Below, piece after piece: positions 26,401-41,179 of a stretch of DNA of 64,000 nucleotides (position 1 is the stretch's first letter; every line of letters starts with the position of its first letter). The stretch is from assembly GCF_021018805.1 (NCBI RefSeq), contig NC_086283.1:56100705-56164704 (forward strand), read 5' to 3'. The DNA comes from Prinia subflava (lineage: Eukaryota; Chordata; Aves; Passeriformes; Cisticolidae). A program made the translations under genes and the position numbers. Under the pieces are notes generated by a model, which did not search any database, had not been told where the DNA came from, and saw only the letters and a program-made list of their open reading frames with translations.

Positions 26401-29400
26401 TGGAAAAATTAAATTTTTCATGAGGAAGTGAATTCTTCCCACTGTTACAAAATGTTGCAAACACAATGGAACTTTAAGCTCCTCTAAATTACAAAGACCA
26501 CCAGGTTTTCTCCTTCACTCTTCAAGACCAGGAACTCACAAAAAGATAAAAATGTATCTTTATACTCTTTAGAGTCTTCCTTCTCCAAAGTAAGTTCTCT
26601 TTCTGAAATGATTCAGCAAGGGAAGAATCTATTTCACTAGATACAGGTAGGTATCTGCAGATTACAATCTGAGGCATTATCCCATAATTTTACCTCAAAA
26701 CCACATCGCTCACCAGCCTCCCCAGTCACTAACAACTCTGTTTTTACAAGAACCCAATTCTTGCTTTTTCCCTTCTATCTTTAGATGTGAAGGTAAATTT
26801 CTAAACACATAAGCATCCACATCATTGAATTAATGCTAAATCATTACTAACAAGTGCTGCATTACATGGCACTACAAATCTGACACAGACATAGCCTGGA
26901 ACAAAGTATCTAAAAATTGCCCACAGATGTCATTTTTACAGTGGTTTGTTTTTCGAACTTGAGATCCAATATCACAATGCAACAATGGAGGTTTTTACAT
27001 ACTTGAAAGAATAACATCTGCTATATCACATATTCAAATTCATTATACTGTCAATGAAAAACAATAATATTCTTATTTTTTAAGCTAAAATGTTTCAGTG
27101 TTACTTTGAACTTAATCAGGAAAGCTTTTAATGTATGGGTGTCTTTTTTTTTTCCCAGAAAATTGTTCACCATTTTAGAATATTCCTGTCAGCTCAACAA
27201 AAAACTTTTAAAAGTGGGTTATTTTCCTTGCAATTTCAATGCAAAACTGAAATGAACATATCCAGCTGAACAGCAATCTCTTGCTGATGCCACTGAATTA
27301 TTCAAATACACTGCCTCTGTTAAGATACAAAGAATAGCTTAATAGATACTTTCAAGAAAATTCTTTTTTCCACAATGAACAGAGGAGACAAACATATGCA
27401 TATATATATGTGGATGTGTGTGTGTACATGTACACAGTAATTGAGTCTTTCATCAGGCTAGAAACTCTAGAGACCAAGCTAGTAAAAAGATTTTGCTTCA
27501 ACTATTTTTATTTTAAGAAAAATAAAAGCATTGATAGCTGTCTGCTGAAAAGATAGAGTTTTTTCTAATCTAGTTCATCTTCTAAGATAAACTAGAAGAC
27601 AGTGGCCTACATGGATTATGGTGTTTGGGTTTATTTCCCAAAATAACAAATACCACATCATTTAAAAGGGCAGTAATTTCAGTTCCTCATATTACTTTGG
27701 CTGGTTTATATTAATAGAGCACAAAGTGGTTTCTCTAACGGCAAAGATACACAGAAGTCCTGACAGGTCATCATCCCACTTTGCTTGCAATGTTAACACC
27801 TATCACAAACATCAACAATACAATGTAAAGCCCCCTCACTTCAGGAGAGGATGCTCTCACAGAACTCAAGCTTTTTGCAAAACACAAAGAAGGTGTATGA
27901 TGTTACCAAGAACTGATCACAGAAAGCAGATTTCTTAAAAGGTAGAGCAGTGATTCACTTCTTCACAACTAAAGTAGATTTGCACTGCTGCAAATGCATA
28001 TTTTGATTTAGTCAGCCCCACCATAGTTGGACCTGTCTGTTGATACAAGATTCCCTGAAGAGTACTGCAGGGCTTTCTGGTGAAGAGACTAAAACTGTCA
28101 TGCATTTAGCAATCTTTTCACTGTAAGAATGAAAATGATACGTAATTTCATCTCCCAGCAGGTTTAATAACTATGAAGAAAATTATTAAAATTAGGTAAA
28201 CTTCAAGCAGTGAGTTGAACTCACAGTAGTTTTACATGTGAGTAAATGAATATAGCAATATTTTATCTATTTTTAAACCTTTTTTATAACTAATATATGA
28301 CATTAGTTCATGTCAGCTTTATGTGTAATTAACTTTCAATGTAAAAAGACTCACAATAAATAAAACAGAGGTAGCCATTCTAACATCTGTCATCTCTTTT
28401 TAACATCAAACATCATCACATATATTATTGTCAAAATCACTGCTGAATTCCAGCTCTTAGGACAGGCATGTTGGTGTCCATGGGCACGGTGGCTGAATAG
28501 TTATGTAGTAAATAAAATGCTAAGTAAGAGAAGGGAAGGAAGAGATGATAATTTAACCAAATTACAAAAACATATTTGAGTGATGAACACTTATGGTGTT
28601 CTAATGAAAAAAGAAATAAATACGCAGAAACTTATGCTTTAAACTGACTAGACCAAATAGGCTTTGAATTTCTGCCATTTTCAGATGTCATTTCATCAGC
28701 TAGCTTACCTTCGGTACAATAAATAAAATTATAAGAGTACAAGGAATTCCAAGGAGTCACCTAGTACATCTCCTCCCAGCAGAAAAGCTCTGTTATCCCT
28801 GTGCCATTCTTGACACCTGATCAAGCTGTGGCATGTCAGCCAGCTGCCCTGCAACAGCTGGCATGCAGCAATTGTGTGCATGCATATTCTTGGCTGTCTT
28901 GGTTTGGAAACTTGGAGGAGGATGGATGCAGGAGAGGGATGGGTGCAGGAGAGCGATGAGATGGGTGCAGGAGGAAAGAAGAACAAATATCTCCCAGCAG
29001 GTTTCAACAGATGAAAATAGAATACACATTTTTGGTTACATTTTTCAACCCAAGACATTAGTCCACTGCAAAAACACTGTACCAAATTAACACCTCCTAC
29101 ACTAAAAGCTGTATTTCCTCATGGTATCTCATTTACAAAGGACTCAGTGCCTTCTCCTGGTCACCTACCACAAGTAAATTCAAATAAGTTCAAATTCCAT
29201 GTCCTCTGATAATTCAATTATGATTTCTGTTCCTGAATTTACTAATAGTTCTCCATAGATAGTTAGGACGAGAGATTTTTTAATAGCACGAATGTTGTAA
29301 CATCTTTCCACGGTTTCTAAAAACGTCTATTTATTTTCCTGCACTGTGATTTAATTTTCTTAATGCAGAGTGATTCTTAAATAAAATGGGGTTTAGTTTA

Positions 29401-32400
29401 CATCCACTTATTTCTAACAGTAAAGGTGAAGCACTTTTTCAACACCTTTTTCATTGACATCAATGCATTAATAAGCACGAACAGTTCTTACCGTACACCT
29501 GGATTTTTTTTCCGTTCATTCTGCCAAGATCTTTGAACTGCGTACCAAACATCTGCACACATCATAAATCAGTTTGACACATAGTCTCCATCTTGTGTGC
29601 TTGTTTGTTTTGTATATTAATTAATTGACAAGTCAAGATCTGCCTAACTACAGTAAATACCACATACCTGGAATTTTTATCTGGCAGTCTTTTTTCCCCA
29701 GAGTGTTCTCAATAAACTACTTGGACTATCTAAATGATTAAGCTGTTGGTAAATGCCTCTTAGAGTGCTATCAACAATATACTAACTGGTGCAAGAAGTA
29801 TTCATGATTGCAGATACATAAAAATGTGCTGAGCAGTTGCTTTAAACACAAGAAAACAAGTTCACTGCCCTTCTTTTATTATTTCTGCATAAGGAAAATC
29901 CAAATGGAGAGAAGCAAAGATGATTCAAGGAAAGAAGGCATGAATTGTTCTCTGTATCATGGTCTTAATGAAACTGAAAGCAATCTCAGAGCTTGAGAAT
30001 GCAAACATCTGTTAAATATAAAATATGATGAGACAGATGACACAGTATTTACAAGGTGTATATGGTACAACACATTCATCAGTTCCTCTGTTGATACACT
30101 AGCCCTGAAAAAGGGACATCATGTAGTTTATTAGACTACAAGATGAGGGATATCCTACTATTACAGATGTAAAACTTTTTCAAGATGCACATCCATGTTC
30201 ATTATTTAATAATGCCTAATTATAAACTGCAACTACATTTTTTGAGCAAAACATATACCTAAATTTAAAAATAAATAAAAGAAAATGGGAAGGATGTGAA
30301 GAGATGCACCATAAGAAAGGACATGAAAAGCAGGAAAAGGACACATCTTTCTAGTCCAGAAACTGGTAACTTGCTATTTAATACAGCTCACTCTCATCCC
30401 ATTTTTAATAATCTCCTGGATAATATATTAAGATTATATTCTAAAAGAAGCTTTCTTCATTTAGCTCTTCTAATAGGAAATATTTTATTTAGTTGTACTG
30501 CCACCTCCTCAGGAAATATCTACCAACAAAAAAACCCATTACTTTTGTCTGTGTTCTACCCGGTAATATGGAGTAGATAATTGTACTTTTGGTGATTGTC
30601 CCAGGAGCACAGTACTCAAAACAAATCACACAAAACTTTTCAAAGGTCAGTTCAGAGAATTAAACACATACACATTGTTTCTTGTGGTGCACATTACACA
30701 CAGTATTCTGTGAGCAATATGAGGCTTCCCTTTGTGAAAGCATGATTGTGATTTCCAGGCTTTAATGTAAGCACATTTTCTGCATTACTCCACTAGTTTA
30801 ACCTAAAACACCAGTCTAGGAAAAACTGAAAGCTGTAAGGAGAGAAATTGGTCAAGTTGCATGACGTTTTAAGTCATGGTCCACCATGTTAGAAACAGTA
30901 GCTGACATTGTAACTAGCCTACAGGGATGTTTTGGATATGAAAAACTAATGCTTCCTAAGACATTACAGAAGACATTTTCCACAAAGATCATCTGAAAAC
31001 CTTTACCATTATTAGTGGGGAGAAAGAGAAAACAGACACAGGATCATCTGTGGCAGCCAAGAGAGTTATGCCAGTAGATGTAAGTATCAGAAGGCAGTAA
31101 GAAAAACAGGTGGGTCTATAATCTGTTTAAAGCCACTTTTCAGAAACGATAACTGTTGTTTTAGTTATGGCAGTTAAAAGCAAAATGTTTACTGTGACAT
31201 ACAGTCTGTTTTTTATAAGGTCAAATTATACAGTCTAGAGGGAAAAAATACAAGCTTCCAAATCTCACGGCCTTTTCTAAGCTTTAAATTCAGATGTACT
31301 GGATATGTTCTTAGTCTAAAAGTTCTATTTTTTCTAACAGTATGTATAAACAGTGTTCAATTTTATTTTAGGCACTGTTGATGCTAGTAAATCAGCAACA
31401 CCTTGGAGTAAGAATGATGTCTTCTCATGACACGTGCAGATGGTTTCAGATTTTTTTTTAAAGGATAGCTCACTAGCAGAAAAAATAAATTGCAAAATTC
31501 TCCCCTGGAAATAAAATTTTAAAGACATGTAGAGATTCTTAGGAGCCTTTCCATGGCAGGTACAGATGTGATTGTTTGTAACTGTGTCACATTACTGGTT
31601 TAGGGTATTCAATAAAATATTTATGCCAAAAATTGCAAGGGGCTTGACAAATTTCCACTCCACATTTTAAGGATATCAGACAGAGCAATTTCCAGCACTG
31701 AACATAAATTGAGCTAAACTTTAATGGGAAATAAAATGTGATTACAAGTAAAACCTGCATTGCAGAAAAGTGCCTGCTGACTAATTTTTCCTCGCTTATG
31801 TGACCATCCAATTCCCTTCCTTTAAGGAAAACTGCTTCTTGGTGAGAGTCAGAACTATCCAACTACATAAACCTCATCCTTACATCCCTTTCCACTTGAG
31901 TCAACTGCAGGGAAATAAAAATTCATTCTGTTTCCTTATCCCAGCAGCACTGAGTTCCTTGTTTTCTCCTTCTAGACTACTATTGTTCTAACACAGGAGA
32001 GTTTTAATACAATAAATCCCTAAGCACCTTCTCTGAAGTAATTTCAGAGAGCTTAATCCCATCCAAAGAACCATTGGCCAAACTATCTAGTAGAGAGACT
32101 GTCTTGCCTCAGCTTAACAAAACAAAGTCTGAAAGCTGATAAGCAGGGTCTTATAGACTTAGGTAACCCTAAGAAAATAAGAAATGTTACCTGTGCCAGA
32201 GGATAACACTGTCTCAATACCAAGTGGACATAAAACAGGACACATTAAATGGGAAATTGTAAGCAATGATACAATTATTTGTGACACAGACATCAAATGG
32301 AAGCAGAAGTGAACTCTGATTTTAACAGAGAGCTTACCTATTTCATCCTAGGTATCATAAATCACACAAATACTGTCATATTGCATAACAGCTTACGAAA

Positions 32401-35400
32401 GTAGAAAACAGGACATAATGATTGAGGACACTGATTTCTACCCTCTTTTGTAACGGGATTCAGGTCTTCTTTACAGAAAAGCAGGAAAGAGATGCTGCAT
32501 TACCATTCCCATCTTCCCCAAAGCGTCAGGATTCAATGCATTATTAAATAGATCATTACATCAAGTTTGAAATAAATCTGCCACTGCCTTTGGAAGGTTT
32601 AGTTTACAGTTCAGATGTTAAAGTTTAAATTAGTTGCAAGCCTCTAAGGAAAATATATCCACAGATTAGTAGAGAAGTATTTCCAAGGCTTTTGCTAAGA
32701 GGCAGTACAGGGAGCTCTGCTATGCTATACTCTTGTAGTTTTTCAGATCACTCTTAATAAAGACTGAGCAATGTCAGCCAGCAAGACCACTTAATCAATT
32801 TTCTGAATATTCTTCTTCAATGGAGTAGTCATATTAATGTCTTAGAGATGGATCCATTTGGTAACTACTGATGGGTACTAGCCATGCTGATCATTGTATT
32901 TGCACTACAATCAAAATGCTGCAGAAAAAGTGTTTGGAAGAGGGCAGGGATGAGGATTACTCACTTGGAAACCCAGAAAAATCTGTGAATGTAACATAAT
33001 GCCAGATCTTTTTGTACTTATACCTAAGGAAAAAAGACAACTTCCTTTTCTAACAAATGTTCTTTCCAGACAACAGATTACTAAACCAAACTGTATGCAG
33101 AACAGCCTCAGAAAAAATCTGCTGCAAGAGTCTTCAAGAGCTGTTGCAGATGTGAGTGGGAGGCAGAATGATCAAACACGGTAAAACCAGTAAGGAAAGC
33201 TCAGCCAAGAGCCTATATGCTACCACAGAGACTCGTCCAAAGTTCAGTTCAGAATTTATGAAATACGAGGCCACAGTGCAGACTCCAACTGTAAGCGATA
33301 TACCATTGATTTCAAGTTTAGTGTTAAAGAAACCAATTAAGAAAATAAGCTAATTGCTGTGGATTTAATCTGGGTTGATTAGAAGGGCTTTGCAGCACTC
33401 TAATCTCACGAACACTGCCCACATAATATCCTGACAGGACTTTAAAACTTGTCACATCTTTCTCATGAAGCTAGCATATATAGTACTTCTACATTAATGA
33501 AACTTAAATAGAGAATCCAACTTAGGAAATTATTTTACTTACCTGAAAACCAAGAGTAAATTGCATGAGATAGTTTAAAACCTTCCACTGATTTGTGTGA
33601 ACACGTTTCTCTTCTGGTTTTAAATGACAGATACTTAATATTTTTCTTCAAGTACCTAGCTGTCAAACTGATTTGTTTTATAATTTTATTTTTTCTTGAG
33701 AAGGCTTAGCAAGCAAGTAAAAAAAAAAAAAATACCAAAAAAATGGGTAGCCTCATAGAAGAAGGAAAATTTAGATATGCCAGCTCCTAGAAAGTTTGCA
33801 CATAAATTAACAAATAGAATTGTTATACAGTTAATGAATAGTTCATGATTGTATGACCGTTGCATGCAGTATATAAGTAGTTCAGGAAGGTATCAATTAC
33901 TTAAAAATTGAAGAGTTTGTTTCAGAAATTAAATATATTACTCTATAATTTGTGCTTTAAGACAAAAAAGGGGTGAGAAAATAAGCCATTCTCCCCCTGT
34001 ATAGAGAACAGAAAAAGGGAACAGTTAATATCTCAGACTGTAAACACGGCAAAAGTTGTGAAACTTTGGAGAGAAGGGAAATGACTTTGTGGAAATCAAG
34101 TTAGCCTAGAATGAAGAAAAAAATCACAATTTATAAAAACTACACCTGCCTGATGCCTTGATTTTTCTTAAGATCCATAACTTGATTTTTTTGTTATCCA
34201 GTATTTTTTTGTTTATTTTACTATAAAGTTAAAAGCCCCAAACAAAAATTAAAAACAAACAAAATCCTAAAACATAACCAAAAAAACAAACAAACAAAAA
34301 TCAGAGAAGGTATCACTATTCTGGTTTTTCATCAGAGCCAGTGGTCTTCACTGGGCCATCATCCATGCTCCCTTTAATTCAAGAGCATCTACTTTATGAG
34401 GCACACATGGATAGTGCAGTAGGATCCATGACTGACAACTACACTGCTTAAACATACTTCTGCAAATTTTCCTAAGCTAAAAGCAGTACAATGACCTTTT
34501 TCCATTCTTTGGCCAGCAACTCAAGATATTAATGTGAATTATTATTCTGTTGGAAAACAGAACTGCTTTATATTCACTTATTTTAGAGTACTGCTTAAGG
34601 ATGATGTTAATAATTTTCAGATTAAATACTTTGAGTTACTGCTACCTTTTCCTATGAGATGAATCATTTTAATAAAATTCACTGAAAAGGAAGGAAACCA
34701 CTGATTTTTTTTTTTTTTTTTTAATAACAGAATGAAATTATGATAGTGGCAAAGGAAGGGTTTTCAAAGAGATAACAGTTGCACTGCATCTAACTTCTGT
34801 ATATTTTCACAAAATTTTTGCTGTTCTCCTAAATATTTTTTGTCTAGAATAGTTTTATCATTGGAAAAATGCAAATGTTTCACCTTGAACAAAAAGGTAC
34901 TAACCTACATCAAGGCCCTTCCAAGTTGAAAAGAACAATTTAGATGGTCTCAGAATATGCATGTTCCACAATATGCAACAGTGCTAAAACTTAGCATACA
35001 AAACATGAGATCTCTGACACACTCAGATGCCAAAAAACAAAGTCCTGAATATTAAGAAAAGGCACAGAAAAGTCATCCTGGTTTTTTGAACTTACCTTGT
35101 GAAATTCGGTGAAATAGTACTTTTTCACTAAATGACACTTAATCAGCTTTTAGTCTCAAAATAGTTCCTTATAATACTTTTAGTACGTTTTCATGATTCA
35201 AGCCATTATTTTTATTTAGCATCTACATATAACCAAATATTTGCAGAACCTCACACAACAGAAAGAGCAGAAGGACATGCCCAAGACAGTTTAATTCCCC
35301 TTTTAGCATACCCACATGAAGAACAATAAATGTAGAGACAGACAAATAGGCATCGCTCTGATTCCACTTACCACGGGCTGATTGCAAAGGTAACGGCAAA

Positions 35401-38400
35401 GTTCTCCGATGTACTGGATGACAGTCACGTTGTACTTTCTGCAGTCACTCCAAAACTGACTAGCTGAGAACTTCTTTTTTAACACACAAGTCGCACCTTC
35501 ATGGAGCAGTAAAGGAAAATTAAATTAAACAACTCCTCTGTGTGGCAGCTTAGCTATAAAACAGAACATCTGAGGCACTAAGACAGCCTCGCTCTCAGAG
35601 AACTGTGACATATTTAAGCTGTTTTATTCGAAGATGGATGTTCAAACCTGGTAGACAAAGATGGGAGAGAAAATCGGCCTCCTGGCTGAGACAATAATGC
35701 AATAGATCACAGCTTAAAAACAAGAAGTCGGCTTCTCTTCTTACAGCACTATTGGTGTTGTAACATATTTTAAGAGTTTAGCCTGAACTCTTGTGTTCAG
35801 ATGTTTAACTGAAAATATCCAGAAACTTCAGGCTGATTAGTAAATCATTTGGGTATCACTGAAACCTTATTTCTCAAGAAAGTATAAATCAATGCCGTTT
35901 CAGATAGGGATAATACAATGATCTTTCCCTTGCTCTGACTTGTACTTGATGCATAAGGAAACAGAAAATAGTTGCAATGGAGTTCCAACTAAATCTTTTA
36001 TAAAAGAGTCCTTGAGGACACCTACATTGTCTCAGTAATTTCACATGTGATTTATTGCCAGTGTCAAAACAGTACACAAAATAAATGGATAAAATGGTAT
36101 ATGGAACTTAAAAACATATGAAAAGGCTGAGTGTTTGTATGATCTGTAGTAGTCATTGTAACTGTCAATATTTAAAGTTCACCAAATACATTTTAGTTCT
36201 ATGCTACTGTACAGTGCTTAGTCTGTACATATACGAATGCACCATGCACACTGACAAATACTGCATCTATCCTTAACTTCCTTTTTACCTAAATATAAAG
36301 AAGTTAAAACATTTGTGATGCAAATTACAATAACTAATTCTTCTCCACAAAGAGAGCTTGTATAGATCCTTTGTTAGTACAAAAGATCCCCTCTCCCCAA
36401 AAGACACAGCTATTCCAAAAAAGGCTACTCACTGAATTTGGGAAAAGCATTAGTTTCCCTAGGGGTAGCAAACCTAATCATGTTTTATACATTTTAATAA
36501 TTATTAGTTCTCTACTAACAGCAAAAGCAAATAAGCCTTACCCAATTCAATGCATCCACCAATGCCAAGAAGAGAAGCTGCACTGTGATAAAGAGGCAGA
36601 GTAATATAAATGATGTCTTCTGAAGTAGCACCAAAAGCCCACAGCCCAGCAGCTCCTTTAAGAACCTGTAAATGACTAATGACTGCTGCCTTTGGAAGAC
36701 CTGTGATAAAATCAAAATAATGCATTAAAGCATTTCTTAAAGAGAATCTGTGTATAAAGTATCTAAAATCATAAAAGAATCAATTCCTTCTTCTGTAACC
36801 AAATTGTCAATTGTCTTTTTAGATGGCCATAAATAGACAACTGGCTATTTAATACAATATTGCATGTTTCTGTACATGTAAAGATTAGCCAGTTTGTAAC
36901 CTCACCTCTTTGCTATTTAGTTTGTTGTCACACCCACTGAAGTAAGCAGAAACATGAGAAAACTCATTGGTTTGCCTGCTAGCAAATTATTAGAACAAGA
37001 AGGGACAAAAAATTTACTCTAGATGTAGAGTTCTTTTAACATTAAGAGGCATCAAATCTTGCTAAGGCAAGAGTCATAATGACTGTAAAGTAAATAAGAA
37101 AGGTATAGGATCTACATGGAGTAGACCACACAGTACTTAGGTACTTACCTAAGAATCATACATCTTTCTATTTGTTTTAGAACTCTACAAATTAACAACA
37201 AGTTAGGTTCTTCTAAAGGAGATTCTTCCAAGTTCAGCACAGCATTTCTCTTCAGCAACAAGCAGACTCACAGGCAAGGGCTTTACGGGCTACGACTCTG
37301 GTACCTATTAATCTGAGTAGGGGATGTGATCTTGCATAATATATGCAAGACAAACACAATACAAATTTCAGTCTGAGTCAGGCTGATGATGAACAGTGAG
37401 AGCAGTTAAAGTCTTCCAAAAAATGTAATGATTCATAAAATTTTCTCACCTATTCTAGCAAAGATGATGTTCATTTGAAGACTTAGCTAGAATCTGTGGA
37501 GTCTAGCTACACCTCAAGTCTACTCCACTTTTCTACACTAAAGAGAAAAGGGAATATGCCTAGGTTCCCAATAAATTGCTTATACCAAGAAGTTTTCTAC
37601 AGTCTTGAGTTTTTACTTCTGCTTTTACAGAGAGACTACTATAGATTGTGCAAAATACTCATTCCTTTAACTAAGATTATCAGTCATTGGTGTATCAAAA
37701 CATGTGCAAATGCTCAGCTACTCAGCTACTAACTCAGAATTAGTTATTCCATACTCTTCAGACTAAACAAACCTTATGGTTTTAGTTTCATAGTACATAT
37801 AGAAATTCAATGTAAATTAATGTATTACATACAGATTTTCAAAAAGATTTTAAATTCCACATAACTGAAACTTGAGATTTCACACAGATATTCTGATTCT
37901 AGTTGTAAGAATACAATCATCCCACCTGGATAATTCTGTAATATTTTTTAGCTAATTTTAAGTACCAACTCTTAACAAGCAAGCTTAACCATATTTCTAT
38001 TATTAGTATTATAAATAAAACCTCATTTCTTGACATTATTGGAGACTGATGTTATTTCCTAATTTTTCCTGAGAACCTCAAGCAAATAAATTGAATTATT
38101 ATTTGTATGAAGGAACAAAGCCTCAAACCACACATGCATTTTCAATCTTCATGTGGCTAAAACTGTTGTGTTCAACTGAATGAGAATGCCAATCCACTAA
38201 CCTTAAAAACAATGCTGTCTTTCATGTCAGTGATCTGGGTTTTTTTAAGTCTTAGCTACTTAGCTGCTGGAGCACAATTCAGACATCTGTTTCTAAACTA
38301 AAAGGTTAGTAACTTAATCCTATTTTCTGTCTCTACAGTGACCTGCATAAAACATGTATTAATGAAAGAAAAACAAACATCTATTTGCGTGTTACAAGAT

Positions 38401-41145
38401 TCTTTTTTAAAGTTCTAGGTAACATCTTAACCATTTTGGCTAGGCAGTGTTAAGTGGTCACAAAATACTATATATTATGATTGTAAACCAACCAAAAAAG
38501 CAATGTTTTATAAACACCTAAGCTGTGAAGTAATAAGAGGTAAAGCCTCTCATAGTATTTGTATAATGTGGCAGGAAAAAATAAAGAAGAGAACTCCATA
38601 AACCACTGAATAGAAACACTTACTTAAAAGAATAATGGATGTTTTTCTATAGTAATGCTTCTGGATAAGAAACATGACATTTTGATATTGAGATATTAGA
38701 GTTTCAGAAAAATTAAGTTTCTAGAGGAAAGCTGAAGGAAAACAGTCTTTAGCAGATCTGTACCTGTTGTTCCCGAGGTAAAAATGTATAAAACAGCTGA
38801 CTTGAGGCTGTTGCCAGAGCGTCGATTAACTGGAACAGGGTCTTCAGATGCATCTTCTATTTTGTCTAAAAGGGTATGCACGCTTGGAAACATGGAGTCC
38901 TTGGCCATTATCCAAACACTAACATCTTTTTGAAGTTTAGGAAGAATTTCTTCCAATGTCCCAAGCAAATCTTAAAAATTAACATGAAATAATGTTACTT
39001 CCATTATGTCTTCACAAAACCAGAGAATAAACTATTTTTTCCTCCTTAAGTTCTACTTTTTGTAATAGAAAGAGGCATGCAAGTCCCCTCCATGGATTTG
39101 GACTCAATAAAATAACAATTAACTAGAATGAAAATCCACTGAAAATAGGATATAATGTGCTAAAAATACTGCTGATCCTACATAGTTGAATGGTCAACTA
39201 GCTCTCAAGGCAAACTTGTGAGCCTTACTTACTACTTCCTAATGCCCACATGATTTTTGGTAACCCTTAGTTATTGTTAAGACAGAATGAAGTGTGGTTA
39301 AGTTTCAACTTCAAATAAATCTTGAAGAAATACAATGCAAGGCAGATATATAACTGGTAATTATAGTACCAGTTTCCTCAGATGCCCCCAACAGCAATCT
39401 CCCATTGAGAACCCCCCTTTCTTTACTCAAAAGCACAGAAGTGACTAATTTAAAAAGAAACAGCAGTTTAATTAAGGTTTATTCTGTTGGCTTATCAGGA
39501 AAGAAACAGTGAGAGAAGTTCCCAGAGTAAATCAAAGAGAAACTATATATAGAGGGCAATCCTTAAATAATCCATTTGGTATTTATATTTTGAAGCATTT
39601 TTACAATGTCACTTTCTCAGATGACTGTACAGTCTTTAAAGTACTAATCCAGGAAACATATCAAGAACAGGAACAATGCTGATTCAATAGAACTCATTTA
39701 CACCTAATTGCTTTGATACCTCTCAGTCTAAGTAATTAATCTTGCAAGTATTCCTGTAGACATAAATTTATTCAATTATCTCAGTTTTTATAAATGGATA
39801 AACAAATTTGGAATGTTGACATGATTCACCCAGAACCTCACAATGAGGCATTGCCAGAGCCAGCATTTGAAATCCTGATGTCAACTCCAAACTCATTTCA
39901 CAAATATTAAATATGGATACCATATGCATAAATTTTATGCCAAAATAATCCTTCAGAAAGCTCATTTCCTAATGACAAACTGATGTAGTTATTTTAATTA
40001 ATAACATACAAATCCGTATTGCTATTACAGATATACACCCTACTATCATCAAATAAACATGTTTTACAAACCTAAAGCCTTCAGAGTACAGTGTACATAT
40101 ATATTTTATGAACATTTATTGAATAGATCTGATGTAGTGTAATATCAAAAATTTTGTGTTCTAACTTCCTAGTACTGCAGAGTGATTTCAGGAAGGAATC
40201 CCTTAAGTAATTTTAAAAATCTGAAGATGGATAGCATCCTGTTTGAATCACTGGCATACAGTCCCATTATAGACAACAACAGAGTGAAAAAAAATTGAAT
40301 AAAAATAACGTTAAGAACAGTAGCACTAATTGCAGGAAACCTGATGTCATGAATGTCAAGGTTCATTGGCACATTAATCCTGTCTTGCTGTCATATTATA
40401 TAATTATGGCATTTTTTGAGCAATAAATAGAAAAATACAACTGTATTATTTATAACATATATTAATAAACCCAGTGTGATGGAATAACGATGTACATATT
40501 ACTTTCTTATACTGATTTTTTTGTCTTCCTATTACGCATATATGTCTCTTAAATGTACTAAGGATAGCTTGTGCTAACTAGGTGAAAGTTAGTCTAAGAA
40601 CCTAGCAAATGAAACAGTGCTGTTGGAAGTAGCTGAAGTTCTATTTCTGTTTCCAAAAGTAGTAAGAGAATATAGCATTCTTTGCCTTTGTTTATTAATG
40701 CACTGGCCCCACCTACAATGCAAGTCTGTCGAAAGGAAGAGGACTTGCCTCTTCTTTTTCTTTTTCCCCCTTTTCGTGCATCGAAGGAAGAAAGACGGCA
40801 ACCATTAATTTCAACCCTGCACACACACACCTAAGATTCAAGAATGACACGAGGACACAGTTCCCTTTTAGTAGACTGAAACATATTTACCCAAAATAGT
40901 TAAGATTAATCATCATATTAAACACACAGACTACTTTTTCTCTAAACTGTCACTCTTAAAACCAATGGCTCTGGAGTTTTTTACTACTATTGAACAATTA
41001 AATTATTACATTAGCATAATTTTTCTTCTGTGCTCAGTAATCTAGTACATGGAACAATATGTGAACAGACTGTTATTAAAAGTTCTTATGAAAGGAACTT
41101 CCCAGTAGATAGCAGAGAACAGCAGAAACAATAAATGATTTCCTG

Positions 41146-41179
<34 letters not shown>

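Larger units (their letters stand above)
25090..35371 (-). other. SLC27A6: SLC27A6 intron 4 (10.3 kb, the largest)
   Basis: GT-AG; acceptor has a long polypyrimidine tract. Holds a T run near 34707-34722, a short tandem array at 28924-28974, TA/TG tracts near 26098-26130 and 27395-27435, and a G-quadruplex-type tract at 26174-26195. No exon or further gene recognised; its short open frames are not supported. Confidence 0.85.

Noticed and set aside
34905..34960. Possible CR1 tail (AAGGCCCTTCCAAG block)
   Set aside because: Match limited to about 15 bases without the adjoining CR1 order.
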